A DNA stretch of 38,660 bases from Pseudomonadota bacterium (GCA_039028155.1 JBCCIS010000051.1:1-38660); one strand, 5' to 3'; shown: positions 1 through 8,677, counted from the first letter of the stretch. Notes: generated by a model not told the origin, from the letters alone. Made by a program: numbers and translations.

Positions 1-31
1 AAAAGGCTGATCTTCGCGTAAGCTTTTTTTC

Positions 32-931
32 ATGCAAAGCCTGCGTATGCGCCTGCCGCCGGTCAACAGCCTGGTCGCCTTCGAGGCGGCCGCCCGGCAT
101 TTGAGCATCACCCGCGCGGCCCAGGAACTGACCGTCAGCCGCGAGGCGGTGAGCCGGCATATTCGTATTCTGGAAGAGCATCTGGGCACCGATCTGTTTT
201 TCCGGCGCCACCGCGCGATCGAGCTGACGGAGGCCGGCGAGGCGCTCTATGCGACGGTCTCCAGGAGCCTGGGCGCCATCGCCAAGACGGCCGGCGAGTT
301 GGGCCAAGCCGCCGGTTCGTCGCGTGTAACGGTGACGGCGACCGTGGCCATCGCCTCGTTTTGGCTGACGCCGCGCCTGCCGGCATTCCGCTCAGCAAAC
401 AAGGACCTGGAGTTGCGCATCAGGGTGTCTGATGCTCCGCTCGACATGATTGAGGAGGGCATCGATGTCGGGTTGCGCTACGGCGATGGCGCCTGGCCCG
501 GTCTCAAGGCGCGCCATCTGTTCGACACCGACACGTTCCCGGTCTGCGCGCCCGGCTTTCTCGAAACCGCCGGCGCCATCGCGAAGCCGGCCGATCTGTT
601 GTCGCAGCCGCTGCTGAACCTGGATGGCGCGCCCCATTCCGACGAGGACTGGGCATGGTGGCTGGAGGGTTCGGGCGTCAAGCTGCCGGCGAACTTCCGC
701 ACGCTGGGCTACGACAACTACGCCAACATCGTTCAGGCAGCGATCGAGGGCCATGGCGTAGCGCTCGGTTTCAGCCGCATCGTCGATCACCACCTGGCGC
801 GTGGCGACCTCGTCCGACCGATGGAGACCGTCATGTCGCGCGGCTATGGCGTCTACGTCGTGACGCCGCGCGGTACGCGCCTGGGACCGGCCGCGCAACG
901 CTTCCACGACTGGGTCGTCGCGCAGGCGTGA
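32..931 (+). CDS. LysR-family transcriptional regulator, GcvA type
   Basis: This is a DNA-binding regulator of 299 residues, the normal LysR length. The N-terminal winged helix-turn-helix covers about residues 10-70; 'AFEAAARHLSITRAAQELTV' matches the GcvA subgroup pattern. The C-terminal half is a LysR effector-binding domain, and 'GIDVGLRYGDGAWPGL' is the typical GcvA-type stretch. No Shine-Dalgarno is visible before ATG 32, and ATG 47 (MRLPPVNSL, closer to the usual family start) is an alternative. Its stop is 3 bp from that of the convergent RidA gene. The aldehyde dehydrogenase/RidA pair next door is the likeliest target, but that is inferred from position only. Confidence 0.93.
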   Translation: MQSLRMRLPPVNSLVAFEAAARHLSITRAAQELTVSREAVSRHIRILEEHLGTDLFFRRHRAIELTEAGEALYATVSRSLGAIAKTAGELGQAAGSSRVTVTATVAIASFWLTPRLPAFRSANKDLELRIRVSDAPLDMIEEGIDVGLRYGDGAWPGLKARHLFDTDTFPVCAPGFLETAGAIAKPADLLSQPLLNLDGAPHSDEDWAWWLEGSGVKLPANFRTLGYDNYANIVQAAIEGHGVALGFSRIVDHHLARGDLVRPMETVMSRGYGVYVVTPRGTRLGPAAQRFHDWVVAQA

Positions 932-934
932 GTG

Positions 935-1324
935 TTACCGCGGGCTGTAGGCGACGACCTCGATCTCGATCCGGACGTCGACCAGCAATTGTGTCAGCAC
1001 CGCCGAGCGTGCCGGCGGATCCTCCGGGAAGTACTCCGCATAGACGCTGTTGAAGCCGGGGAAGTCCTCGACATCGCGCAGCCACACCATCGCCTTCACC
1101 ACGTCGTCGCGCGTGCAGCCGGCCTCGGCAAGCGTCTCTGTGATCAGGTCCAGGACGACACGTGTCTGATCTTCGATCGAGCCGTCGGTCATCGGCTCGC
1201 CGTCGCGAAAGGGGATCTGGCCGGTCAGGTAAACCATTTCCCCCGCGCGTACGGCCTTTGAGAGCGATAGCGTGCGCCCGCCGATGACCAGCGGCCCACC
1301 GATGATTTCCTTCGCCTTCGTCAT
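935..1324 (-). CDS. RidA/YjgF/YER057c/UK114 family protein (reactive imine/enamine deaminase-like)
   Basis: This 129-residue protein belongs to the RidA superfamily, whose best-known members hydrolyse reactive enamine/imine intermediates of amino-acid metabolism to keto acids. The pattern 'VYLTGQIPFRDGEPMTDGSIEDQTR' (shown here in part as VYLTGQIPF) followed by a C-terminal 'VDVRIEIEVVAYSPR' is characteristic. The frame continues to 1366, but ATG 1324 has a clear GAAGGA ribosome-binding site and starts where family members start. It is divergent from the aldehyde dehydrogenase at 1429 with about 100 bp between them, which probably holds promoters for both. Such RidA paralogues often sit in catabolic operons; the substrate is unknown. 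Confidence 0.9.
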   Translation of the reverse strand: MTKAKEIIGGPLVIGGRTLSLSKAVRAGEMVYLTGQIPFRDGEPMTDGSIEDQTRVVLDLITETLAEAGCTRDDVVKAMVWLRDVEDFPGFNSVYAEYFPEDPPARSAVLTQLLVDVRIEIEVVAYSPR

Positions 1325-1428
1325 GACGTCTGTTCCTTCGTTGATGGTGTTGCGTCGACCATACATCTAGCCACGACCGGGATACGTGCACTAGTTTCAT
1401 GCCCGAATCGAGTCGGGGAGGTCGCGTC

Positions 1429-2913
1429 ATGAGCGAGCCAAAGACCTATCAGATGTTCATCGACGGCGCGTGGTGCGACGCCGGAGACGGCGCCACGTTT
1501 GACAGCGTCAACCCGTCGACGGGCGCGGTGTGGGCCAAGATTCCGGCGGCGACCGAAGACGATGTCGACCGCGCCATCAAGGCTGCGCACCGCGCGTTCA
1601 GCGAAGGACCATGGGCGTCGATGACGCCTACGGAGCGCGGCAAGTATCTGCGCCGGTTGGGCGATCTTCTGGCCGACAAGTCGGAGGACCTCGGTCGCAC
1701 CGAGACGATCGATACCGGCAAGATGCTGAAGGAAACGCGCTGGCAGGCGAAGTACATCGCCGAGTTCTTCCACTTCTATGCCGGCCTCGCCGACAAGGTG
1801 CACGGCGAGACACTGCCGATCGACAAGCCGGACCTCTGTGTCTTCACAACGCGCGAACCGCTCGGCGTCATCGCCGCCGTGGTGCCATGGAACAGTCAAC
1901 TCTTCCTGGTCGCGGTGAAGATCGGCCCGGCTCTTGCCGCCGGCAACACGGTGGTCTTGAAGGCTTCGGAACACGCCTCGGCCGCCATGTTGGAGTTCGC
2001 CAAGCTGATCGAGGAAGCCGGCTTTCCAGACGGCGTCGTCAACTTTGTTACCGGTTTCGGCGAGCCGTGCGGACGGTTGCTGACCACCCATCCGCTGGTC
2101 GCGCGCATCAGCTTCACCGGCGGACCGGAGACGGCGCGCCACATCGTGCGCAACTCGGCCGAGAACTTCGCCGAGGTGTCGCTGGAACTGGGCGGCAAGT
2201 CGCCTGTTTTGGTGTTCGACGACGCGGATCTGGAAAGTGCGGTCAACGGGTCGATGGCGAGCATCTTCGGCGCCAGCGGCCAGAGCTGCGTCGCCGGTTC
2301 ACGCATCTATCTGCACGAGAAGATCCACGACAAGTTCCTGGCCGACCTGACCGGGCGCGCCGAAAAGATCCTGATCGGCGATCCCCTGGCCGAGGAGACC
2401 CAGATGGGGCCCCTGTGCACATTGGGCCAACTCAACGCCTGCGAGACCCAGGTCGCCAAGGCCAAAGAGCAGGGCGGCACGGTGCATCACGGCGGCAAGC
2501 AGCCGGCGCACCTGAACGCCGGCTGGTTCTATGAGCCGACCATCGTCGAGTGCCCGGATCAGAAGATGGAGATCGTCGACACCGAGATGTTCGGGCCGGT
2601 GCTGTCGGTGCTTCGTTTCAAGGACGAGGATGAGGTGATCGCCAAGGCCAACGATACAAAATACGGCCTGGCGTCGGGTATCTTCACCAAGGACATCTCG
2701 CGCGCGCTTCGGGTGCAGAAGCAGATCCGTGCCGGCATCGTCTGGATCAACACCTATCGCGTGGTGTCGCCGATCGCCGAGTTCGGTGGCTTCAAGGATT
2801 CAGGCTACGGCCGGGAATCCGGCGCCCAGGCGATCTATGACTACACGCGGCCGAAGACGGTGTGGATCAACACCTCGCCCGCACCGATGGGCAATCCGTT
2901 CGTCATGCGTTGA
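1429..2913 (+). CDS. NAD(P)-dependent aldehyde dehydrogenase
   Basis: This 494-residue cytosolic aldehyde dehydrogenase oxidises an aldehyde to the acid. It has the usual order of motifs: 'VVPWNSQL' (cofactor and oxyanion Asn), 'FTGGPETARHI' (Rossmann), general-base Glu253 in 'LELGGKSP' and nucleophile Cys287 in 'GQSCVAGSR'. The 34-residue spacing of the last two equals that of class 1/2 ALDHs (E268/C302). ATG 1429 is preceded by GGGGAGG at ideal spacing; the 10 extra codons back to 1399 lie across this site and are rejected. It resembles betaine/gamma-aminobutyraldehyde-type enzymes, but the substrate cannot be read from sequence. A long hairpin lies 28 bp downstream. Confidence 0.96.
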   Translation: MSEPKTYQMFIDGAWCDAGDGATFDSVNPSTGAVWAKIPAATEDDVDRAIKAAHRAFSEGPWASMTPTERGKYLRRLGDLLADKSEDLGRTETIDTGKMLKETRWQAKYIAEFFHFYAGLADKVHGETLPIDKPDLCVFTTREPLGVIAAVVPWNSQLFLVAVKIGPALAAGNTVVLKASEHASAAMLEFAKLIEEAGFPDGVVNFVTGFGEPCGRLLTTHPLVARISFTGGPETARHIVRNSAENFAEVSLELGGKSPVLVFDDADLESAVNGSMASIFGASGQSCVAGSRIYLHEKIHDKFLADLTGRAEKILIGDPLAEETQMGPLCTLGQLNACETQVAKAKEQGGTVHHGGKQPAHLNAGWFYEPTIVECPDQKMEIVDTEMFGPVLSVLRFKDEDEVIAKANDTKYGLASGIFTKDISRALRVQKQIRAGIVWINTYRVVSPIAEFGGFKDSGYGRESGAQAIYDYTRPKTVWINTSPAPMGNPFVMR

Positions 2914-2941
2914 GCATTTTCCGTTCGAGCGGCATCACCGT

Positions 2942-3002
2942 CCCGCTCCCCCATCCGACCACCCCGAGGATGCTGCCATGGGTGGCCGGGTGGGGGAGCG
3001 GG
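2942..3002. repeat. Long imperfect hairpin after the aldehyde dehydrogenase
   Basis: Arms 2942-2964 and 2980-3002 are complementary over 23 bp with one wobble and one mismatch, and the loop is 15 nt. It begins 28 bp after the stop of the aldehyde dehydrogenase. No T-run follows, so it is either a non-canonical terminator, an mRNA 3'-end protector or a REP-like element. The 302-bp gap 2914-3215 contains this hairpin and the leader described in the next entry, with no supported gene. Confidence 0.55.
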
Positions 3003-3038
3003 CCGGTCCCGGATTCGTGAAAACGAAAACCACCCTGG

Positions 3039-3180
3039 TTCGCGTGAAGATGATGTTACGCGAAGCGAACTATTTTCTACGTTTACGCCTGAGGCGCTCC
3101 GGCCCGAGCATGAAACCTGCTCGACGGGGCGGTCGGGTTTCCGTTAGGACGTGGTCGCAAGCGTCGGTCTGATACCGACG
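3039..3180 (+). other. Structured 5' leader of the binding-protein gene (three hairpins)
   Basis: Three perfect stem-loops lie in a row upstream of the gene at 3216. The first is TTCGCGT/ACGCGAA (3039-3045 with 3058-3064). The second is CGAGCA/TGCTCG (3105-3110 with 3118-3123). The third is CGTCGGT/ACCGACG (3162-3168 with 3174-3180, 5-nt loop). The last ends about 20 nt before the GGGGAGG ribosome-binding site. It matches no riboswitch consensus I know. It may be a regulatory leader or only GC-rich chance pairing. Confidence 0.3.
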
Positions 3181-3215
3181 GGTGGCCCGATGGCTCATTT
3201 CTGGGGAGGCTTCAC

Positions 3216-4316
3216 ATGAAAACGATAAAGGGGCCGGTCATGGACCGGCGTGAGTTGGCCAAGAACCTCGCGGCGCTTGGTGTGAGTATCGTCAGCGTGC
3301 CGCTGATGACGCGTGGCGCCAAGGCGGCCGGCGAGGTCGAGGGGCACACCTGGGCCGGTTACGATTTGCCCGAGCTGATGGGCGGCTACCTAGAGAAGTA
3401 TGGTGGGCCGCCGGAGTTCAGCTACATCGCTGACGACTATGAGTCGTTCGAGAAGGTTCGCGCCGGCTTCGCGCCGGACTTCATTCATCCCGGCAACTAC
3501 ATGATCCAGCGTTATGTCGACGCCGAGTTGATCCAGCCGATCGACACCAGCCGCCTCAGCAACTGGGGCACGATCGCGCCGGGCATCCAGGATATCTCAG
3601 GCGCCATCATCAACGATACCCGCTATTTCGTGCCGGCGGAGTTCGGTAACTCGTCGCTGCTCTATCGCACCGACATGATCGATCAGAAGTACATCAACGA
3701 GAACTCCTGGGCGATCCTATATGACGACGCCTATGCCAACCGGCTTTCGTGGTACGACACGTCGAACGCAACGGTCGCCGTGGCCGCGCTGATGCTGGGT
3801 TACGACAACATCTGGACGCTATCGGACGATCAGCTCGCCGAAGTACAGACATTGATGTCGAAACAGCGCGATCTCACACGCTTCTACTGGTCGGACGTGA
3901 CCGAAATGGAGCAGGCAATCGCCAATGGCGAGGTTGTCGCGGCGTACGCCTGGAACCAGTCGTTCGTGACGCTGCAGGACGAGGGCGTGCCGGTCGGTTA
4001 CATGGTGCCCAAGGAAGGCGTCTTCGCCTGGGGTTCCGGCTTCATCATCCACAAGGACGCGACCGATCTTGACGCCGTCTACACCTATATCGACGCGTGG
4101 ATCGCGCCTGAATCCGGTGCCTGGCTGATTGACAACTACGGCTACGGCAGCGCCAACTTGGCGGCGTACGAGCTGCTGCCCCAGGAGCGGCTGGACCAGT
4201 TGGGTTTCTCGGACCCCGCGACGTTGATCGAAAACACGATCTTTTTCCCGGCGATGGATCCCGAGTTCGAGGTGAAGTACGAGACGCTGTACCAGGACGT
4301 CCGCGCGGGCCTTTAG
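3216..4316 (+). CDS. Periplasmic extracellular solute-binding protein, PotD (polyamine)-like
   Basis: This 366-residue protein is a family 1/PotD-type substrate-binding component of an ABC importer. The N-terminus has a Tat-like signal: Arg11-Arg12 in 'MDRRELAKNLAALG', a hydrophobic stretch and a 'GAKAAGE' cleavage region. 'APDFIHPGNYMIQRYVDAEL', 'YFVPAEFGNSSLLYRTD' and the C-terminal 'YTYIDAWIAPESGAWLIDNY' follow the PotD/PotF pattern. ATG 3216 has GGGGAGG six bases upstream. No permease or ATPase gene adjoins it, so it either supplies a transporter encoded elsewhere or acts as a sensor. It is followed by a same-strand serine hydrolase 9 bp away, suggesting co-transcription. The ligand is probably a polyamine or another cationic amine, inferred from family only. 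Confidence 0.88.
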   Translation: MKTIKGPVMDRRELAKNLAALGVSIVSVPLMTRGAKAAGEVEGHTWAGYDLPELMGGYLEKYGGPPEFSYIADDYESFEKVRAGFAPDFIHPGNYMIQRYVDAELIQPIDTSRLSNWGTIAPGIQDISGAIINDTRYFVPAEFGNSSLLYRTDMIDQKYINENSWAILYDDAYANRLSWYDTSNATVAVAALMLGYDNIWTLSDDQLAEVQTLMSKQRDLTRFYWSDVTEMEQAIANGEVVAAYAWNQSFVTLQDEGVPVGYMVPKEGVFAWGSGFIIHKDATDLDAVYTYIDAWIAPESGAWLIDNYGYGSANLAAYELLPQERLDQLGFSDPATLIENTIFFPAMDPEFEVKYETLYQDVRAGL

Positions 4317-4325
4317 TCTCCGCCC

Positions 4326-5504
4326 GTGGCGTCGGACGACCATGGGCTGGTGACGGTGCGCAACCCCGACCTCGACGTCGAGGCGGGCAACCAAGCGAAC
4401 TGGAACCGGCCGGACAAACGCCGGTGGGGGTTTCACAACCTCCACCGGCTGTCCCGTTACGGCCTGAGCCTGCGCGCCACCAACGTTCTGCCGCTGACCA
4501 AGGTGATCGACCGGCGCATCGGCGATCTGCCGCCGGTGCGCCAGCTGACCGGCTCGACCATGTTCTCCGGCATGGCGGTGGTGCGCGATCAGACCGTGTT
4601 GTTCGAAACGTACGCTGCGGATTTCGGTCCGGACCAGCCGCACAGCATCCAGTCGATCAGCAAGACGACCATGCACCTGGTGTGCGGGCGCTTGGTCGAA
4701 GACGGATTGATCGACCTCGACGCCAAGGTCTCGACGTACCTGCCGGAGGTCGCCAGTGGTTATGCCGAGGCGACCGTGCAGCAGGTCCTCGATATGAACG
4801 TCATCAACAACTTCAACGAGGACTACGCCGACCCCTGGCACTTTGACGCGACGCCGGGCGCGACGGTCGGCTATGGGCGTGAGGAGATTGCCATGGGCTG
4901 GCGCCTGCAGCCCGCCGGCGAGCCGCCTTTCAGCTGCCGCGCTTTCGCCGCCCAACTGGTCAGCGACGACGTCACCAACCGGACCGGCATGGCCCAGTAC
5001 AAGTCGCCGAACACGGACATCGCCGGCTGGATCGCAGAGCGCGTGAGCGGCAAGAGCCTGCGCGACCACATGATCGATATCGTCGAAGCGGCCGGCATCG
5101 AAGGAACCTGGCACATGTCGACCGATTGCGACGGCGTCCCGGTTATCGCGGGGGGTGTTTCGCTGACCGCGCGTGATCTCGCACGCTATGGCGGGCTGAT
5201 CGCGCGGGGCGGCCGTGGCGTCGACGGCAAGATGGTTGGCAGCCCGGCCTTCCTGGAGCGCACGCGCAGCGAGCAGGGCCAGCCGCGCTATGATGACCGC
5301 GAGGATCTCACCTATCACAACCAGCTGATGACCAACGGGCGCTGGGTCAGCCATGGCGGTTATGGCGGCCAGTACCTGCTGGTCGATCCCGACAGCCGAA
5401 CGGTCGTCGTATTCTTCAGCGTTCTGGAGGACGAGGAAGGTTACGACGCCAGTTACTACCCCGACATCATCGCCATGGCCGAGGCGATCCTGCATTTGCC
5501 CTGA
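4326..5504 (+). CDS. Serine hydrolase of the beta-lactamase/6-aminohexanoate-dimer hydrolase (NylB-like) family
   Basis: This 392-residue class C beta-lactamase-fold hydrolase is expected to cleave an amide or ester. The nucleophile is Ser110 and the base Lys113 in 'SISK'. Tyr225 lies in 'AQYKSPNTDIAGWI', equivalent to the NylB catalytic Tyr. The third motif is 'SHGGYGGQYLLVDPD'. NylB uses Ser112/Lys115/Tyr215, so both order and spacing agree. There is no signal peptide, so it acts in the cytoplasm. It starts at GTG 4326, 9 bp after the binding-protein stop. With that neighbour it could open an imported amide, but the substrate is unknown; nylon oligomer activity should not be assumed. Confidence 0.88.
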   Translation: MASDDHGLVTVRNPDLDVEAGNQANWNRPDKRRWGFHNLHRLSRYGLSLRATNVLPLTKVIDRRIGDLPPVRQLTGSTMFSGMAVVRDQTVLFETYAADFGPDQPHSIQSISKTTMHLVCGRLVEDGLIDLDAKVSTYLPEVASGYAEATVQQVLDMNVINNFNEDYADPWHFDATPGATVGYGREEIAMGWRLQPAGEPPFSCRAFAAQLVSDDVTNRTGMAQYKSPNTDIAGWIAERVSGKSLRDHMIDIVEAAGIEGTWHMSTDCDGVPVIAGGVSLTARDLARYGGLIARGGRGVDGKMVGSPAFLERTRSEQGQPRYDDREDLTYHNQLMTNGRWVSHGGYGGQYLLVDPDSRTVVVFFSVLEDEEGYDASYYPDIIAMAEAILHLP

Positions 5505-5558
5505 GCCACCTGTCGCCCGGCGCCTTAATGGCGGGCTAATCGGCGCACCGCGACGGCG

Positions 5559-5588
5559 CGTAACGCGTGAAGTTTTCGTTACGTAACG
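5559..5588. promoter_or_regulatory. Candidate operator: repeated CGTTACG/CGTAACG half-sites
   Basis: A perfect 12-bp palindrome, CGTTACGTAACG (5577-5588), is preceded by a further CGTAACG at 5559-5565, 23 bp (about two helical turns) from its counterpart. It lies in the 170-bp gap before the LLM oxidoreductase start at 5675. The arrangement suits a dimeric repressor or activator. No regulator is encoded beside it. Confidence 0.4.
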
Positions 5589-5674
5589 CCCATCCTTTTT
5601 GCCGTTTACGGTCTGACACGTGGCCCGTCTACTGCGTGCCGTCAACCGATGCCGCTGCACCAGGGAGTGTCGCC

Positions 5675-6745
5675 ATGAAGTTCAGTCTTGCCATCAACAT
5701 GGAACGCATGGATCCCGCGATCGACATGAAGGATGTCGCGCGCCACACGCTGGAGATGGTGCAGATGGCGGACCAGGGCGGCTTCGAGATCGCCTGGGCG
5801 GCCGAGCATCATGCGATCGAAATGACGATCGCGCCGGCTCCGTTCCCGCTGTTGACCTGGTGGGCGGCGCACACCGACAACATCCACCTGGGCACGGCTA
5901 TCGTGCAGGCGCCCTATTGGCATCCGGTCAAGCTCGCCGGCGAGGCCGCCATGTTCGATCTGTTGAGCGGCGGCCGCCTGGAGTTCGGCATCGGCCGCGG
6001 CGCCTATCAGCGCGAGTTCAACCGCATGGCAGGCGGCCTGAAACAGCAAGTCGGTGTCGCCTATATGCAGGAGATGCTGCCGGTGCTCAAACAGCTGTGG
6101 GCCGGCGACTATGAGCATGACGGCGAGTTCTGGACATTCCCACCGACCACGTCGTGCCCCAAGCCGCTGCAGGATCCGCACCCGCCGATCTGGGTCGCCG
6201 CGCGTGATCCCGGCACCTTCGACTGGGCGTTGGCCAACGGCTGCAACATCATGACCTGGGCCCTGTCGCGCCCGTTCAGCGAGGTCGAGACCTATATGGG
6301 CCGCTTCGAAGACGCGCTGGCCAAGGCGCCGGACGTCAAACGCCCGACCTTCCTGACAATGCGTTATGCGGCAGTTTATGAGGACTCCAATGACTGGGAG
6401 CACTACGTCAATGCGGTGCGCCACCAAAGCGCGCAGTTCGAAAACCTGTTCAAAGAACTGGGCGAGGTGACCAACGGTTTCCCGGAGGTCATCGATCTGG
6501 CGAGCCTGGACAACCGCGCGGAATATGATGCCCAGATGCTGCGCGAGAACCTGATGTTCGGCACGCCCGACGAGGTCATTGCAAAGCTCAAGGCCTATGA
6601 GGCCCTCGGCGTCGACAACTTCCTTTACTGCGCCAGCTATGGTCTGCCGATGGAAGAGCAGCAAAAATCGCTGCGCCTGTTCGTCAACGAAGTCATGCCG
6701 GCGTTCGAAGGCAGTAACGCGCGCGAGCCGGTGGCGGCCGAGTAG
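5675..6745 (+). CDS. LLM-class flavin-dependent oxidoreductase (bacterial luciferase-like)
   Basis: This 356-residue luciferase-like TIM-barrel enzyme uses reduced flavin (FMNH2 or F420-type) and usually O2 to oxidise a small substrate. Recognisable segments are 'AWAAEHHAIEMTIAPAPFPL', 'NIHLGTAIVQAPYWHP', 'FDLLSGGRLEFGIGRGAYQ' and 'DNFLYCASYGLPME'. The frame is open back to 5567, but ATG 5675 has GGGAG at good spacing and begins with the family-typical 'MKFSLAINMER'. It is same-strand with the hydrolase upstream and hutU downstream, but gaps of 170 and 93 bp leave room for separate promoters. The substrate is unknown. A reductase partner is not encoded beside it; the FMN reductase at 15870 is a different kind of flavoprotein. 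Confidence 0.92.
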   Translation: MKFSLAINMERMDPAIDMKDVARHTLEMVQMADQGGFEIAWAAEHHAIEMTIAPAPFPLLTWWAAHTDNIHLGTAIVQAPYWHPVKLAGEAAMFDLLSGGRLEFGIGRGAYQREFNRMAGGLKQQVGVAYMQEMLPVLKQLWAGDYEHDGEFWTFPPTTSCPKPLQDPHPPIWVAARDPGTFDWALANGCNIMTWALSRPFSEVETYMGRFEDALAKAPDVKRPTFLTMRYAAVYEDSNDWEHYVNAVRHQSAQFENLFKELGEVTNGFPEVIDLASLDNRAEYDAQMLRENLMFGTPDEVIAKLKAYEALGVDNFLYCASYGLPMEEQQKSLRLFVNEVMPAFEGSNAREPVAAE

Positions 6746-6838
6746 AAAGCCCGAGGGATTCTCAATGCCCGGTTGACCGGCCCTCCGGCTCCCCTATAGA
6801 GGTCGTTCGACACCTGTCGGACACCGGGGAGCCAGGCC

Positions 6839-8515
6839 ATGACAGCTAGCCAGAACCGCCGCGACAACACGCGTACGATCGCCGCGCCGCGCGGCCCGGA
6901 CATCAGCGCCAAGAGCTGGCTGACCGAAGCACCCCTGCGCATGCTGATGAACAACCTGGATGCCGAGGTCGCCGAGAAACCAGAGGAGCTGGTCGTCTAT
7001 GGCGGCATCGGGCGCGCCGCGCGCAACTGGGCCTGTTTCGACCGCATCGTCGCCACCTTGCGCGAGCTCGACGAGGACGAGACGCTGCTGGTCCAGTCCG
7101 GCAAGCCGGTCGGTGTCTTTCGCACCCACAAGGATGCGCCTCGCGTCCTGATCGCCAACTCCAACATGGTCGCGCACTGGTCGGACTGGGACCATTTCCA
7201 CGAACTCGACCGCGCCGGCCTCATGATGTACGGCCAGATGACCGCGGGGTCGTGGATCTATATCGGCAGCCAGGGCATCGTCCAGGGCACCTATGAGACC
7301 TTTGTCGAGGTCGGGCGCCAGCATTACGCCGGCGATCTCTCCGGCCGCTGGATTCTGACCGGCGGCTTGGGCGGCATGGGCGGCGCGCAGCCCTTGGCCG
7401 CGACCATGGCCGGGGCCTCGATGCTGGCCGTCGAGTGCCAGCCATCGCGCATCGAGATGCGGCTGAAGACCGGTTACCTCGACAAAAGCACGGACAATCT
7501 GGATGACGCGCTCGCGATGATCGAGGAGGCGACGTCGAAGAAGCAAGCCGTCTCGATCGGCCTGCTCGGCAACGCGGCGGAGATCTTCCCGGAGCTGGTC
7601 AAACGCGGCGCCCATCCCGATGTCGTCACCGACCAGACGAGCGCCCACGATCCGCTGAACGGCTATCTGCCGGCCGGCTGGTCGCTCGCCGAGTGGGACG
7701 AGCGGCGCGAGAGCGATCCGGACGGTACGGTGAAGGCGGCAAAGGAATCGATGGCGGTGCAGGTCCAGGCCATGCTCGACTTCTGGAACGCCGGCGTGCC
7801 GACGTTGGATTACGGCAACAACATCCGCCAGATGGCGCAGGAGATGGGCGTCGAGCACGCCTTCGACTTCCCGGGTTTCGTGCCGGCCTATATCCGGCCG
7901 TTGTTCTGCCGCGGCGTCGGCCCGTTCCGATGGGCCGCGCTCTCCGGCGACCCCGAAGACATCTACGCCACCGACGCCAAGGTGAAGGAGCTGATCCCCG
8001 ACGATAAACACCTGCACACCTGGCTCGACATGGCGAGAGAGCGCATCCACTTCCAAGGACTGCCGTCGCGCATCTGCTGGGTCGGGCTGGGCCAGCGCGA
8101 TAAACTGGGTCTTGCGTTCAACGAGATGGTGCGTACCGGAGAGTTGAAGGCGCCGATCGTCATCGGCCGCGACCATCTGGACTCTGGCTCGGTTGCCAGC
8201 CCCAACCGCGAGACCGAATCCATGAAGGACGGTTCGGATGCGATCGCTGACTGGCCGCTCTTGAACGCGCTGTTGAACACTGCGTCGGGCGCGACCTGGG
8301 TGTCGATCCATCACGGCGGCGGCGTCGGCATTGGCTTCTCGCAACACGCCGGCATGGTGATCTGCTGCGACGGCAGTGAGGACGCCGACCGGCGCATCGC
8401 GCGCGTGCTCTGGAACGATCCCGCCAGCGGCGTCATGCGCCACGCCGATGCCGGTTACGAGATCGCCATCGAGTGCGCCGCCGAACACCACCTGAAGCTG
8501 CCGATGCTGGAGTGA
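6839..8515 (+). CDS. hutU: Urocanate hydratase
   Basis: Urocanase converts urocanate to 4-imidazolone-5-propionate, the second step of histidine breakdown, using tightly bound NAD+. The 558-residue length is normal. The NAD-binding glycine stretch is residues 175-182 (GGLGGMGG). Cys413 in '[10 protein letters not shown]' corresponds to the essential Cys410 of the Pseudomonas putida enzyme. '[19 protein letters not shown]', '[20 protein letters not shown]' and '[18 protein letters not shown]' are near-invariant in the family. ATG 6839 has GGGGAG seven bases upstream. Unusually, no hutH, hutI, hutG, hutF or HutC gene lies in the window, so the rest of the pathway must be elsewhere if it is complete. 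Confidence 0.98.
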   Translation: MTASQNRRDNTRTIAAPRGPDISAKSWLTEAPLRMLMNNLDAEVAEKPEELVVYGGIGRAARNWACFDRIVATLRELDEDETLLVQSGKPVGVFRTHKDAPRVLIANSNMVAHWSDWDHFHELDRAGLMMYGQMTAGSWIYIGSQGIVQGTYETFVEVGRQHYAGDLSGRWILTGGLGGMGGAQPLAATMAGASMLAVECQPSRIEMRLKTGYLDKSTDNLDDALAMIEEATSKKQAVSIGLLGNAAEIFPELVKRGAHPDVVTDQTSAHDPLNGYLPAGWSLAEWDERRESDPDGTVKAAKESMAVQVQAMLDFWNAGVPTLDYGNNIRQMAQEMGVEHAFDFPGFVPAYIRPLFCRGVGPFRWAALSGDPEDIYATDAKVKELIPDDKHLHTWLDMARERIHFQGLPSRICWVGLGQRDKLGLAFNEMVRTGELKAPIVIGRDHLDSGSVASPNRETESMKDGSDAIADWPLLNALLNTASGATWVSIHHGGGVGIGFSQHAGMVICCDGSEDADRRIARVLWNDPASGVMRHADAGYEIAIECAAEHHLKLPMLE

Positions 8516-8554
8516 GTCTTTTGCGCGCTGCCGTGCGCGGACCCCTCACTTCGG

Positions 8555-8613
8555 CCCTCTCCCTCAAGGGGAGAGGGAGCGTCGTGTTCCCCTCTCCCCG
8601 GCGAGGGAGAGGG
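8555..8613. repeat. Paired intergenic palindromes (CCCTCTCCC / GGGAGAGGG)
   Basis: Two successive hairpins share the same 9-bp stem: arms 8555-8563 with 8569-8577 (loop TCAAG), and 8590-8598 with 8605-8613 (loop CGGCGA). The sequence around them, ending in 'GAGCTGGGTGAGGGGGCGG', resembles the repeated intergenic palindromes seen across alphaproteobacterial genomes. It sits between the convergent hutU and acyl-CoA dehydrogenase genes and could end transcription from both sides. Confidence 0.7.
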
Positions 8614-8677
8614 ATGTCGAGGCTTGGGCGCGTCAGCGTCCTAGCCGGAGCTGGGTGAGGGGGCGGCGCGCCAACCG

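Noticed and set aside
3003-3215. Possible guanidine, TPP, cobalamin or SAM riboswitch before the binding-protein gene
   Set aside because: I compared the stretch with the conserved cores I remember for these classes and none fits, so only an unnamed structured leader is reported.
4326-5504. Beta-lactamase resistance gene
   Set aside because: The SxxK/Tyr pattern fits NylB/esterase-type relatives; there is no signal peptide and no AmpC-type KTG motif.
3819-5660. 613-codon open frame on the minus strand
   Set aside because: It is antisense to the binding protein and serine hydrolase, both with clear family motifs. Its translation is Arg/Val/His-rich with no domain, as expected for a high-GC shadow frame.
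6794-8491. 565-codon minus-strand frame over hutU
   Set aside because: The plus strand encodes a near-canonical urocanase across the same stretch; the antisense translation is low-complexity and unlike any family.
6839-8515. Thiourocanate hydratase (ergothioneine breakdown) instead of urocanase
   Set aside because: The absence of other hut genes and the presence of amine oxygenases raised this, but the protein agrees with classical urocanases at every motif I can check, and no ergothionase gene is present.
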